From Domibacillus mangrovi (lineage in GTDB: Bacteria > Bacillota > Bacilli > Bacillales > Domibacillaceae): a stretch of DNA of 64,000 nucleotides. The stretch is taken from assembly GCF_001906925.1 (NCBI RefSeq), contig NZ_MRWQ01000004.1:62001-126000 (forward strand), written 5' to 3'. Both the position numbers and the translations under genes were made by a program. Below are positions 33,600-42,224 of this stretch, piece after piece (position 1 is the first letter of the stretch; every line of letters begins with the position of its first letter). The notes below the pieces were generated by a model, which saw only the letters and a list, made by a program, of their open reading frames with translations, made no database searches and was not told where the DNA came from.

Positions 33600-33869
33600 A
33601 TGGGATGGAAATATTGGAAGGTAGTCTTACGGTACGGTCATGTAGGGAAGAGAAATGAAATTAGCGTGGCTCGCTACCTTGTCACACAATCATTTTATAC
33701 ACCGGTTCTCGTTATGGACCAAGCAGCGAATATGCCAGGTGTGAAACATAATGGAGTGACATCTATAAAAGAAATAACACGTAATGAATTTACTGCGGGC
33801 AAGCGACTAGAACAAGAAAATTTCTATTTACAGAAAATGAAAGCACTTCATAATGAAAAACCGGCTTAA
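33600..33869 (+). CDS. Small hypothetical protein
   Basis: An 89-residue basic protein starting MGWKYWKVVLRYGHVGKRNE. ATG 33600 lies six bases after GCGGAGGG; the ATG at 33594 abuts that site. The alternating VVLRYGHVG stretch and later TRNEFTAGKRLEQENFYLQK helix suggest a small alpha/beta fold. I do not recognise the family. It stands alone between terminators. Confidence 0.7.
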   Translation: MGWKYWKVVLRYGHVGKRNEISVARYLVTQSFYTPVLVMDQAANMPGVKHNGVTSIKEITRNEFTAGKRLEQENFYLQKMKALHNEKPA

Positions 33870-33968
33870 TAAGGATGGAAGTGTAAAGGCTATTGTATGA
33901 GAAGTAATGATGCTGGAAATAAAGTAAAACGTCCATCAGGTAGAGTTTACCATTTTTTAATCTGTGAT

Positions 33969-34025
33969 AAACACGAAAAAGACGATTTCAAAAGAATCTC
34001 TTTTGAAATCGTCTTTTTCGTGTTT
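33969..34025. terminator. Perfect 27-bp bidirectional terminator palindrome
   Basis: Two exact 27-base arms (the left one starts AAACACGAAAAAGACGATTT) around ATC, with internal A5 and T5 tracts, lie between converging genes. The LysR stop at 34024 is inside the right arm. Confidence 0.85.
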
Positions 34026-34893
34026 ATATTGAAAGCCATTCTTTGAGTACATTTATCCACTTTTTTGATGCAGGAGACATGTTTTTAAAAGAAGGGGCAG
34101 CAATGCCGATTGTGCGATAAAAATCTCCTTCTAATTTGATTGCTTTCACATTTTGAGGCAGCCGATATAAAATCATTTCTGGAAGAATGCTGATTCCAAT
34201 TTGATTTTGAACCATTGAGATAATCGCCTGATCTTCAGACGTTTCATAAAGAACATTAGGTTTTACTTTATGGGCGGTAAGAATCCTCCTCACATCATTA
34301 TCAATACTTGATTTTGGCATGATAAATGGTTCGTTTTTCAGTTGGTGGAGTGAAAGCGATGTTGAATTGTACAGAGGATGATTATCCGGCATAATACAGA
34401 GCAGCTTGTCTTTTTTGAGCGGTATCACGTCTAATGATTTGGCGGCGGGCAGCGACAAAAAGCCAAAATCAATCGTTCCATCCGTCATCCATTTATTGAT
34501 TTCATCGTAGTCTCCTTCAAATAGTTTAATCTTGATGAGCGGAAATTGTTCACTAAAGCGCTTAATCACTTGAGGAATCCATTGAATCGAAACGCTCGGA
34601 AACGTTCCAATGCGGACAACCCCTTTTTCAATGCCATGAATGGTGGCCGCCTCCTGAACCATTTGTTCATTCCATTTCAATATTTCCCGAACATAAAGGA
34701 GCATTCGCCCGCCATTTTCAGTCAAGGCTACACCTGTCCGGCTTCTAGTCAGCAACGTAAAGCCAAATTCAGACTCTAATCCGGCAATGGCATGACTGAC
34801 AGCGGATTGAGTTAAACCAAGCGATTCTGCTGCTTTTGAAAGACTTCCGAGATCGACGACAGCTCGAAATACTTCAAACTTTGTAATTGTCAT
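34024..34893 (-). CDS. LysR family transcriptional regulator
   Basis: A 289-residue LysR regulator: a winged helix (FEVFRAVVDLGSLSKAAESL and TQSAVSHAIAGLESEFG) and an effector-binding domain (about residues 90-285, IGTFPSVSIQWIPQVIKRFS). It is divergent from the PLP enzyme at 35011, over about 120 bases containing AT-rich LysR-like dyads. It is the probable regulator of the thiazoline/carbamoyl-cysteine operon. The effector may be a sulfur metabolite, by analogy only. Confidence 0.85.
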   Translation of the reverse strand: MTITKFEVFRAVVDLGSLSKAAESLGLTQSAVSHAIAGLESEFGFTLLTRSRTGVALTENGGRMLLYVREILKWNEQMVQEAATIHGIEKGVVRIGTFPSVSIQWIPQVIKRFSEQFPLIKIKLFEGDYDEINKWMTDGTIDFGFLSLPAAKSLDVIPLKKDKLLCIMPDNHPLYNSTSLSLHQLKNEPFIMPKSSIDNDVRRILTAHKVKPNVLYETSEDQAIISMVQNQIGISILPEMILYRLPQNVKAIKLEGDFYRTIGIAAPSFKNMSPASKKWINVLKEWLSI

Positions 34894-35010
34894 AAAGTTT
34901 CACTCCACGTATTAATTTTATTCAACTATCATATTATAAACATTCATTTGATTTATATAAAGAATAAATTTTATAATGAAGCTAATAAGGAAATGGGAGG
35001 ATGGTTCATA

Positions 35011-36228
35011 GTGGATAAGCATTGGGAAATGGATACAGAGCTGATTCACCGGCATAGCGAACAAAAACAAACGGGTGCTGTTGCACAGGCAATCGTTCCT
35101 GCAGTCGCCTATTCGTTTGCAGACTGTCAGACCGCGATGGAAGTTGTTTCGGGTAAACAGGAAGGTACTTATTATGGAAGATACGGAAACGAAACGTTAT
35201 ATGCCCTTGAAGAAAAAATGGCTGTTTTAGAGAATGGAGAAGCGGCACTCGGTGTCAGTTCAGGTATGGCGGCCATTTCAATTGCATTGCTTGCTTTTTT
35301 AAAATACGGTGATCATGTGATTGTGACGAAAGATGTGTATGGCGGCACACATAAATTTTTAACAAGTTTGGCGCCGCGTTTTGGGATTACGTTTAATTAT
35401 GTAGATTGCACCAATCCGGCTAATATTATACGTGCGATGAGAGATAATACGAAAGCGGTGTATATCGAAACACCATCTAATCCATTATTAACGGTGCTGG
35501 ATATTGAAGCGATTGCGAAAATAACAAAGCGGTACGGGCTGCCGTTGATCGTTGATAATACATTTATGTCTCCATATCTGCAAAAACCGCTCAATATGGG
35601 TGCAGATGTTGTTGTTCACAGCGCAACGAAATATTTAAACGGTCACGGCGATGTGCTAGCTGGCTTTATTGTCGGTCGAACTGAACATATCCAGTTTATG
35701 CGGCAAAATATTATGGGCGATCTTGGCCAAGTGTTAAGCGCGTGGGATGCCTTTTTAATTTTGCGTGGTTTGAAAACGTTAGGTCTTCGCGTTGAACGTC
35801 ACTGTAGCAACGCGCATCAAATCGCTGCCTTTTTGTCGGCGCATCCTCTTGTAGAGACCGTACATTACCCTGGTCTTGAGTGCCATCCACAGCATGAAAT
35901 TGCGCGGAAGCAAATGCAAGGAATGGGCGGCATTGTTTCATTTGAATTAAAGGATGGACTGGAAGCAGCAAAGGAATTTATGGATGCGTTGAAGCTGGCA
36001 ATGATTTCATTTAGTCTCGGTGATCCGGAAACACTCGTGCAGCATCCAGCAACGATGACTCACTTTTCGATGTCAGATAAGGATCGGACCGCTGCTGGCA
36101 TTACAGATGGACTCATACGTCTGTCCGCCGGCCTCGAGAGTGCGAGTGATATTATTTATGATTTAGAGGAAGCGCTACAAACAATCAATCAAAAAGAGAA
36201 AGAGGGATTACTATGGAAAACAGTATAA
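35011..36228 (+). CDS. PLP-dependent Cys/Met metabolism enzyme (cystathionine gamma-lyase/methionine gamma-lyase type)
   Basis: A 405-residue enzyme. GTYYGRYGNETLYALEEKMA and ALGVSSGMAAISIALLAF bind the PLP phosphate; HSATKYLNGHGDVLAG contains the Schiff-base Lys; VDNTFMSPYLQKPL has the Asp contacting the PLP ring. The start chosen is GTG 35011, ten bases after GGGAGG; a longer frame from 34948 adds unrelated residues. It probably performs gamma- or beta-elimination on a sulfur amino acid. Its 3' end overlaps the next gene by 16 bases. The context suggests it handles cysteine produced by the next two enzymes or feeds them. Confidence 0.85.
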   Translation: MDKHWEMDTELIHRHSEQKQTGAVAQAIVPAVAYSFADCQTAMEVVSGKQEGTYYGRYGNETLYALEEKMAVLENGEAALGVSSGMAAISIALLAFLKYGDHVIVTKDVYGGTHKFLTSLAPRFGITFNYVDCTNPANIIRAMRDNTKAVYIETPSNPLLTVLDIEAIAKITKRYGLPLIVDNTFMSPYLQKPLNMGADVVVHSATKYLNGHGDVLAGFIVGRTEHIQFMRQNIMGDLGQVLSAWDAFLILRGLKTLGLRVERHCSNAHQIAAFLSAHPLVETVHYPGLECHPQHEIARKQMQGMGGIVSFELKDGLEAAKEFMDALKLAMISFSLGDPETLVQHPATMTHFSMSDKDRTAAGITDGLIRLSAGLESASDIIYDLEEALQTINQKEKEGLLWKTV

Positions 36229-36977
36229 AAAAAGGAATCGACAATCTCGATCCAGTTTCAATGTACACGATTACCGCAAAATTATTTACACACGTTTTGG
36301 CGTCAGTGACAGAGCGTTTCGGTGACGAAGGAAAGAGTGCGATGGAAGCGGGCGTAAAGCGCGTAACGGATGAGCAAATTCTTACTTTAAAGAAACAGAT
36401 GAGTAACCCGGAAGAAGAAATCAATGAAGGCGTGCTTTTTCATTTTGATCGATTGCTGGATGACGAAAAAGTAGAAGAAACATTCCGTGCGTACGAGAAA
36501 GCACAAAACGAAGTGGGACAGAAAGCACATACGATGTACGCAATGATGGCGAAAGTGTTTGCGAATGTGGCCAAGTGTGTTGTAGATCAGTTTGGTGAAG
36601 CTGGACAGGAAGTGATGATGAACGGTGTCGGTACGTTTGGTGAAGAGCGCGGACGCGACATTGCCCGGCGTGCAGCAGCTGTAGGCAAGCCAAATACAAT
36701 GGAAAATTATTTATCTAACTACGACATGGGACGCAGTGAGCTGTTTGAATACGAAACACTTTTTCATCCGACCGAGATTGAACAATCATTTACGAAATGT
36801 GCATTTGCGGAGCAGTGGAAAAAAGATGGAATGGAAGACTACGGAATCCTATACTGCCATATGATTGACCCGTCCATTGCAAAAGGATATAACCCTAATT
36901 TTGAAGTTGTTCATGATCAATACGTGCTGAAAGAAGGAACATGCCACTTCCGTTTTCAAATGAAAGAAGAAGTGTGA
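36213..36977 (+). CDS. L-2-amino-thiazoline-4-carboxylate hydrolase family protein
   Basis: A 254-residue protein of the ATC hydrolase family: the C-terminal half (ENYLSNYDMGRSELFEYETL, then LYCHMIDPSIAKGYNPNFEV) is the family core. In Pseudomonas the enzyme opens 2-amino-thiazoline-4-carboxylate to carbamoyl-cysteine. The adjacent carbamoylase makes that assignment attractive. The protein shows an internal duplication: residues 17-55 (MYTITAKLFTHVLASVTERF...) resemble 108-146 (MYAMMAKVFANVAKCVVDQF...). Translation is coupled to the upstream gene by overlap. Confidence 0.8.
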   Translation: MENSIKKGIDNLDPVSMYTITAKLFTHVLASVTERFGDEGKSAMEAGVKRVTDEQILTLKKQMSNPEEEINEGVLFHFDRLLDDEKVEETFRAYEKAQNEVGQKAHTMYAMMAKVFANVAKCVVDQFGEAGQEVMMNGVGTFGEERGRDIARRAAAVGKPNTMENYLSNYDMGRSELFEYETLFHPTEIEQSFTKCAFAEQWKKDGMEDYGILYCHMIDPSIAKGYNPNFEVVHDQYVLKEGTCHFRFQMKEEV

Positions 36978-36978
36978 C

Positions 36979-38205
36979 ATGGCGATTAATCAAGCACGTT
37001 TATGGAGACGTCTGCATGAGCTAAGCCAGTTTGGCAAACAGACAAGCGGTGGTGTTACCCGCTTTTCTTTTACGAAAGAAGAGCGTCAGGCGAAAGACCT
37101 TGTGATGACGTACATGAAAGAAGCGGGAATGACGGTTCGTGAAGATGCGGCTGGAAATGTTATTGGCCGAAAAGAAGGAACAAAAGAAGTTGTACCGGCT
37201 GTATTGATTGGTTCACATATTGATTCTGTTCCAGAAGGAGGGGTATTTGATGGCCCTCTCGGTGTGCTGGCTGGGATTGAAGTTGTACAAGCGATGAGTG
37301 AAGCGAATGTTGAAACCGTTCATCCAGTTGAAGTGATCGCATTTACGGATGAAGAAGGAAGCCGTTTCGGTTTAGGCATGATCGGAAGCAGAGCACTCGC
37401 CGGAACGCTTCTTCCCGAACAGCTGCAACAAATCGATCAGAATGGTATCACAATTGCAGTAGCCATGCAAGAAGCAGGTTTACATCCGAATGAGATCAAC
37501 AAGGCTGCCCGACAGCCAGAAACGGTTAAAGCTTACGTAGAGCTGCATATTGAGCAAGGGAAAGTGCTTGAACGAGCAGGTCAGCCAGCTGGGATCGTAA
37601 CAGGGATTGCCGGCCCTCTGTGGACGAGATGGACGATTGAAGGTGAGGCAGGCCATGCTGGTGCAACACCGATGAATCAGAGGAAAGATTCTCTTATGAC
37701 GTCCCTCCAAATCATTCAATATATTGAAGAAGAAACGAAAAAGTATACGAATGCTGTGGCGACAGTCGGTCAAATTTCTGTCAAACCGGGAGGTGTTAAT
37801 GTTATTCCGGGAGAGACCACGTTTACACTCGATTTGCGAGACATTGAAGAACGGGACCGCGATCACATAGAAGAAGCGATCACATCTTATGCATACTCGC
37901 TTTGTGCAGACAGAGAAATGAGCATAACAATAGAAGAGCTCCAACGAGTAGCACCAGCTCCATGTTCAAATGAGATTCGTGCTGTCATGGAAGAAGCGTG
38001 CCGTGAACTAGAAATTGAGCCAATGTCTTTACCGAGCGGGGCCGGTCATGACGGGATGCAGTTTAACGATTTTTGTCCGATTGGGATGGTGTTTGTACGT
38101 TCTAAAGATGGGATTAGTCATAATCCCGATGAATGGAGTTCAGAGGAAGACTGCGGTACGGGCGCTGCTATTTTGTATGAAACCGTTTTGCATCTGGCCA
38201 CATAG
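36979..38205 (+). CDS. Zn-dependent M20 carbamoylase, probable N-carbamoyl-L-cysteine amidohydrolase
   Basis: A 408-residue amidohydrolase of the hydantoinase/carbamoylase group: GSHIDSVPEGGVFDGPLG (metal His and bridging Asp), FTDEEGSRFG (catalytic and metal Glu), ELHIEQGKVLE (metal His) and the dimerisation segment GEAGHAGATPM. The final metal His is in GISHNPDEWSS. It starts two bases after the ATC hydrolase stop. It would release L-cysteine, CO2 and ammonia from N-carbamoyl-L-cysteine, the last step of the thiazoline route; other N-carbamoyl amino acids are possible substrates. Confidence 0.85.
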   Translation: MAINQARLWRRLHELSQFGKQTSGGVTRFSFTKEERQAKDLVMTYMKEAGMTVREDAAGNVIGRKEGTKEVVPAVLIGSHIDSVPEGGVFDGPLGVLAGIEVVQAMSEANVETVHPVEVIAFTDEEGSRFGLGMIGSRALAGTLLPEQLQQIDQNGITIAVAMQEAGLHPNEINKAARQPETVKAYVELHIEQGKVLERAGQPAGIVTGIAGPLWTRWTIEGEAGHAGATPMNQRKDSLMTSLQIIQYIEEETKKYTNAVATVGQISVKPGGVNVIPGETTFTLDLRDIEERDRDHIEEAITSYAYSLCADREMSITIEELQRVAPAPCSNEIRAVMEEACRELEIEPMSLPSGAGHDGMQFNDFCPIGMVFVRSKDGISHNPDEWSSEEDCGTGAAILYETVLHLAT

Positions 38206-38207
38206 AA

Positions 38208-38237
38208 AAAGCGTGCGGGTCAATTCCCGCACGCTTT
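38208..38237. terminator. Bidirectional intrinsic terminator
   Basis: AAAGCGTGCGGG pairs perfectly with CCCGCACGCTTT over six bases, between the converging carbamoylase and Nramp-like genes. Confidence 0.92.
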
Positions 38238-38244
38238 ATTTTTA

Positions 38245-39507
38245 TTATGCACCCATAAATGCTTTAATCGCATCAACAAGGCTGTAAATACCAAGGAAAG
38301 TACAAATTAAAGCAACAATGCCGCCGATAATATTTGCTTTTAATGAGTTTGTGAAATCCCCAAGACGTCTTTTGTTGTTCATAATGATTAAGAGCATAAT
38401 AGAGATAAAGGGTAGTAAAATACCGTTCAATGCTTGTGCAAAAAGAAGAACATCAAGTGGCTCAAATCCAATAGCGGATGAAATAATCCCGATGATCATA
38501 ACGCCAACAAACACTGCTTTAAATCGTTTATCTTTCATACCATTAGGCCATTTCAACACACCGCTGATTGTAACTGCTGCACCAAGTGGCGATGCGATTG
38601 CGGAAGACAAACCGGCCGCAAACAGCCCGACGCTCATAAAGACTTTTGCCCAACTTCCTAAAAGAGGCTCCAATTGTATGGACATTTCTGCAACGCTTTT
38701 TACATCTACGCCTTTAAGCATTGTACCAGCTGTAATTAATATAGCCGCTGTTATGAAACCACCTACTCCAATGGAAACGATAATGTCTAAACGTGACTCT
38801 TTTAAATCAGCAGGCTTCTTCCATCTATCTTGAACAGTAGCTGAATGGATAAATAAATTATAGGGTACGACTGTTGTTCCAATGAGTGCGATGATCATAA
38901 TGATGGAATCAGCTGGAATGCTTGGAACGAAGGCTCCCTTAAATACTTCTCCAAGATCAGGCTGTGCCACAATCATTGTTGTAATGAATGTAAGACTCAT
39001 AATAGCAATGAGTACAATCATTACTCTCTCGATTAGTTTATAGCTGCCGCTTAAACCAAGAATTAAAATAACAATACCAATTATTGGACCAAGAACATTT
39101 TGAGATATTCCAGTAAGTGTGTAAATACCGAGTGATGTGCCGAGTAAGTCACCAGCAATATAAGCGGAACAGCCAACTGTGATAGCAATGATAACAAGCC
39201 ACATTGAGCCGTATTTTAAGAGTGGATTAGCAAACTGCTCACGAATGGCATCCCCGAGACTCGATTGTGTAATAATTCCAAGACGTGCCGACATTTCCTG
39301 TAGAATGATTGTGGCGATAATTGAAAAGACGACAGCCCACAAAACAGCATAGCCAAATGATGCCCCTGCTCTTGTCGCGGTAGTAACGGTTCCGGGACCA
39401 ATAAATGAAGCGGTAATAATGGCGCCAGGACCAATAACTTTCATCCTGTCTTTCAACGACTTTGTGTTGGAAGCGTTTTCTATTTTTGAATTAGATTGAT
39501 TATCCAT
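38245..39507 (-). CDS. Nramp-fold transporter with atypical substrate motifs
   Basis: A 420-residue, 11-helix protein of the Nramp family. The family's TM1 metal-binding DPGN is replaced by GPGT (residues 37-40), and the TM6 MPH by VPY (VPYNLFIHS, 214-222), so both the metal Asp and the selective Met are gone. Canonical Mn/Fe transport is therefore unlikely. Nramp proteins share the LeuT fold with amino acid transporters. Together with the ureohydrolase, glutaminase and YheO-like regulator encoded just upstream on the same strand, this suggests an organic nitrogen substrate, or a non-transition metal. This is inference. The start is ATG 39507 after AAAAGGGGTTAGAAAAC. Confidence 0.8.
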   Translation of the reverse strand: MDNQSNSKIENASNTKSLKDRMKVIGPGAIITASFIGPGTVTTATRAGASFGYAVLWAVVFSIIATIILQEMSARLGIITQSSLGDAIREQFANPLLKYGSMWLVIIAITVGCSAYIAGDLLGTSLGIYTLTGISQNVLGPIIGIVILILGLSGSYKLIERVMIVLIAIMSLTFITTMIVAQPDLGEVFKGAFVPSIPADSIIMIIALIGTTVVPYNLFIHSATVQDRWKKPADLKESRLDIIVSIGVGGFITAAILITAGTMLKGVDVKSVAEMSIQLEPLLGSWAKVFMSVGLFAAGLSSAIASPLGAAVTISGVLKWPNGMKDKRFKAVFVGVMIIGIISSAIGFEPLDVLLFAQALNGILLPFISIMLLIIMNNKRRLGDFTNSLKANIIGGIVALICTFLGIYSLVDAIKAFMGA

Positions 39508-39583
39508 GTTTTCTAACCCCTTTTATCTAGTATGGGAAAAATTTTGACAATTGAATGAGCTATGAAGAACAGAGGCGTAATGG

Positions 39584-40246
39584 TCACGTCTCTGTTCTAG
39601 ATTCCTCTAAATAGTTGTATATCGTTTGTTTGGAAACTCCGAGTACTTCTGTAATTCGATCAACCGATCCTTGAATAAGAAATGCTCCTTTTTCATCAAG
39701 TTGATTGACAAAGTAGATTTTATCTTCTCTGGACATCTTATTGATAGGCACATGAATATCGATAAGAGTATTTTCAATTAAATTTTCAAATACTTCTTCG
39801 ATGTTCTTCGCATATGATTCATTCATGGTTCGATCAATCTGATCAAGATCATGTGTAACAGAAAATTCACCGATAATTTGATTGACCATAGCGAAAGCGG
39901 TCACATCAAAGTTAATTCCTAAAAAGCCAATTACTTTCCCTTCATGACTGCGAATAAAGGAAGTGGATGTTTTCAAAAACTTCCCATCGCGTGTCCGTGC
40001 TGTAAATCCAAGCATGTCTTTAACATCGTCACCGTAACGCCGAAGTTCTTTTAGGATGACTTCAGTTGTTGGTGCACCAATTTCTCTACCTGTAACAGTT
40101 CCCTTAATGTAGATGAGTGAGGATTGGACGTTTCTTACATCATGGATGACGACTTCACAATTGCTGCCAAATGTTGCCACAATCATATCAGCAATAGGAA
40201 TGTAACTATGCAATATCTTTGTGTTTTCTTCGTTTAATAAGCTCAT
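39584..40246 (-). CDS. YheO-like PAS domain/HTH transcriptional regulator
   Basis: A 220-residue protein. Residues about 10-120 form a YheO-type PAS-like sensor (FGSNCEVVIHDVRNVQSSLI, GFLGINFDV) and about 165-215 a DNA-binding helix-turn-helix (VDRITEVLGVSKQTIYNYLE). Relatives such as DauR control D-arginine catabolism. It lies 18 bases after glutaminase and 76 bases before the Nramp-like gene, probably controlling this cluster in response to an amino acid-like ligand. Confidence 0.85.
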   Translation of the reverse strand: MSLLNEENTKILHSYIPIADMIVATFGSNCEVVIHDVRNVQSSLIYIKGTVTGREIGAPTTEVILKELRRYGDDVKDMLGFTARTRDGKFLKTSTSFIRSHEGKVIGFLGINFDVTAFAMVNQIIGEFSVTHDLDQIDRTMNESYAKNIEEVFENLIENTLIDIHVPINKMSREDKIYFVNQLDEKGAFLIQGSVDRITEVLGVSKQTIYNYLEESRTET

Positions 40247-40263
40247 AATATCACCAAATTAAT

Positions 40264-41238
40264 TTAAAATATTTTTACGTCGTACAGTTGGAGAAAATCT
40301 TCAAGCAACCGTACTCCCTTTACACTATTTCCGTGTGTGTCGATAGCAGGGCCATAGATGCCAATGCCACAGCCATCTGAAAGAAGTGGATGACTACGCA
40401 ATGATGGTGGCACTACTCCAAGTATACCACCGGAAACCCCGCTTTTGGCAGGAATGCCGACAAAGGCGGCAAATTTACCGGAAGAGTTATACATTCCACA
40501 CGTAAACATTAATACTTTCGTTAATCTGGCAATAGGAGGAGGAATTAATTGAATTCTACGGATAGGATCGAATCCATCCAAAGACAAGATGAGACCAATT
40601 TTAGCCAAATCCTCTACCGTTATTTCAATGGAACAAAGATTGATATATGTGAACAGTGTGTCGTCTACACTAGAAGCAAGCAGATTGTTTTCCATAAGAA
40701 AATTAGCTAGCGCCCGATTTCGGTATGCTGTTTCCCACTCCGATTCAAAGACTTTTTGATTAATTGTGACATCTTTATCTAATAAAGATGAAAGAAGGCG
40801 TGTAACACTTTGAATTTTGTCCATAGGAGTAAGCCCGGACAGCAAAGAGGCTACTGTGATTGCGCCAGCATTAATCATTGGATTGAATGGTTTCTTATTC
40901 TCATTTAGCTCAAAGCGCAGTAGAGAATTAAAGGGATCACCGGTTGGTTCTACATCTACCCATTCGAGAACATTTGATGTTCCATTATATAAACAGGCTG
41001 CCATAAATGTAATGACTTTGGAGATGCTCTGCAATGTAAAGGGGACGTGATAGTCCCCTTGTAAATGAACTTTTCCATTGGGAAGCATAAGCGAAAAAGC
41101 TAAATAATCTGGATTTACTACCTTCAATTCAGGTATATAATTTGCACATTCACCAGATAACTTTTCTTTGTAATAAGCAATCTGTTGGTCCAAAAAAAGA
41201 GTTAATTCATTTTCGACGTCTAAATGGTGAATTTCCAT
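40264..41238 (-). CDS. Glutaminase A family (GlsA)
   Basis: A 324-residue serine-dependent amidase. FTLQSISKVITF contains the SxxK catalytic pair; NPMINAGAI and KSGVSGGILGVVP are the other family motifs. ATG 41238 is nine bases after AGGTGC (an ATG at 41247 is closer). GlsA converts glutamine to glutamate and ammonia in the cytosol. Its position between a ureohydrolase and a YheO regulator, rather than with a glutamine transporter, suggests its true substrate may be another amide made in the pathway; the sequence cannot tell. Confidence 0.85.
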   Translation of the reverse strand: MEIHHLDVENELTLFLDQQIAYYKEKLSGECANYIPELKVVNPDYLAFSLMLPNGKVHLQGDYHVPFTLQSISKVITFMAACLYNGTSNVLEWVDVEPTGDPFNSLLRFELNENKKPFNPMINAGAITVASLLSGLTPMDKIQSVTRLLSSLLDKDVTINQKVFESEWETAYRNRALANFLMENNLLASSVDDTLFTYINLCSIEITVEDLAKIGLILSLDGFDPIRRIQLIPPPIARLTKVLMFTCGMYNSSGKFAAFVGIPAKSGVSGGILGVVPPSLRSHPLLSDGCGIGIYGPAIDTHGNSVKGVRLLEDFLQLYDVKIF

Positions 41239-41264
41239 CGCCATGCACCTATGCTTTTCTATAA

Positions 41265-42215
41265 TTAATTATTTTTTTGATTTTTATTCAAAATTTCACC
41301 AGCTAGGGCATATAAAACAATCATCGAAGCGAAGTGAGCGGATAATTGAGTTGGATCTTGCTGTGGATAAATTTCCACAAAGTCCATGCCCGTAACACCA
41401 AGTTTGCAAATTTCATGAACGAGCGTTAATAGCTCATACGATGTGAGGCCGTTTCCATCAACTGGTCCGCCTGGATTAAAAGCGAAATCAAGCACGTCAC
41501 TACAAATACTTAAGTACACGCAATCTACTTCTTTGCTCGCCATTTGGTGAATTTCTTTTGCGTAAGCTTTCAAGTCTTTTTGAGCACGGATATCATTGAT
41601 CGTAATCGTCACGGCACCAGCTTCTTTCGCATTGCGTCCGCTTTCAGGAATGTTTCTTGGACCGTGAATACCAGTGTGAATGATGTTGCTATTTGGTACC
41701 GCATCCAATTCATAAAGTCTTGCAAATGGGCTGCAACGAGCATATTGATCGCCTTTATGAGAAGGAAGGTTATCATAATGTGCATCCAAATGAATGATGC
41801 CGACTTTTTTCCCTTGGTTCGTCAATGCTTTTGCAATTGGGAATGTGACACCGTGATCTCCGCCTAGACCGATGATAAATTTACCGCTTTCAAACAATTT
41901 ACCAGCGAATTCTTCAATGCGGCGCATCGTTTCATCCACATCTGCCGGTACAACGTCAACATCACCAGCGTCACCAAGCTTCATATGTTCAAGTACATCG
42001 ATATGATCAAGTTCAGGTAAATAACCGCTGTAACGGGCAGAACAGAGACGCATTACTTTAGGTCCTAACTCGCAGCCAGTATAATCGCCCCACGTAACAG
42101 CACCTTCCCACGGCACACCGTAAATGACTGCATCCACACCGTCCGTATTTTTATCTTTAGATATATTTTTTGCACCAAGAAAACAAGGTGTATTACCATA
42201 GATGTTATTTGACAT
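41265..42215 (-). CDS. Ureohydrolase (arginase/agmatinase superfamily) with altered metal motif
   Basis: A 316-residue ureohydrolase. GGDHG (118-122) and DAHYD (144-148) give four of the six usual metal ligands. The last motif, normally SxDxDxxDP, reads SICSDVLDF (236-244): the first metal Asp is Cys238, while Asp240 is kept. This suggests an altered bimetal site and a substrate other than agmatine or arginine; guanidino compounds are candidates. It is the first gene of the cluster ending in the Nramp-like transporter. ATG 42215 is nine bases after AAAGGA. Confidence 0.82.
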   Translation of the reverse strand: MSNNIYGNTPCFLGAKNISKDKNTDGVDAVIYGVPWEGAVTWGDYTGCELGPKVMRLCSARYSGYLPELDHIDVLEHMKLGDAGDVDVVPADVDETMRRIEEFAGKLFESGKFIIGLGGDHGVTFPIAKALTNQGKKVGIIHLDAHYDNLPSHKGDQYARCSPFARLYELDAVPNSNIIHTGIHGPRNIPESGRNAKEAGAVTITINDIRAQKDLKAYAKEIHQMASKEVDCVYLSICSDVLDFAFNPGGPVDGNGLTSYELLTLVHEICKLGVTGMDFVEIYPQQDPTQLSAHFASMIVLYALAGEILNKNQKNN

Positions 42216-42224
42216 TAGTAGCAT

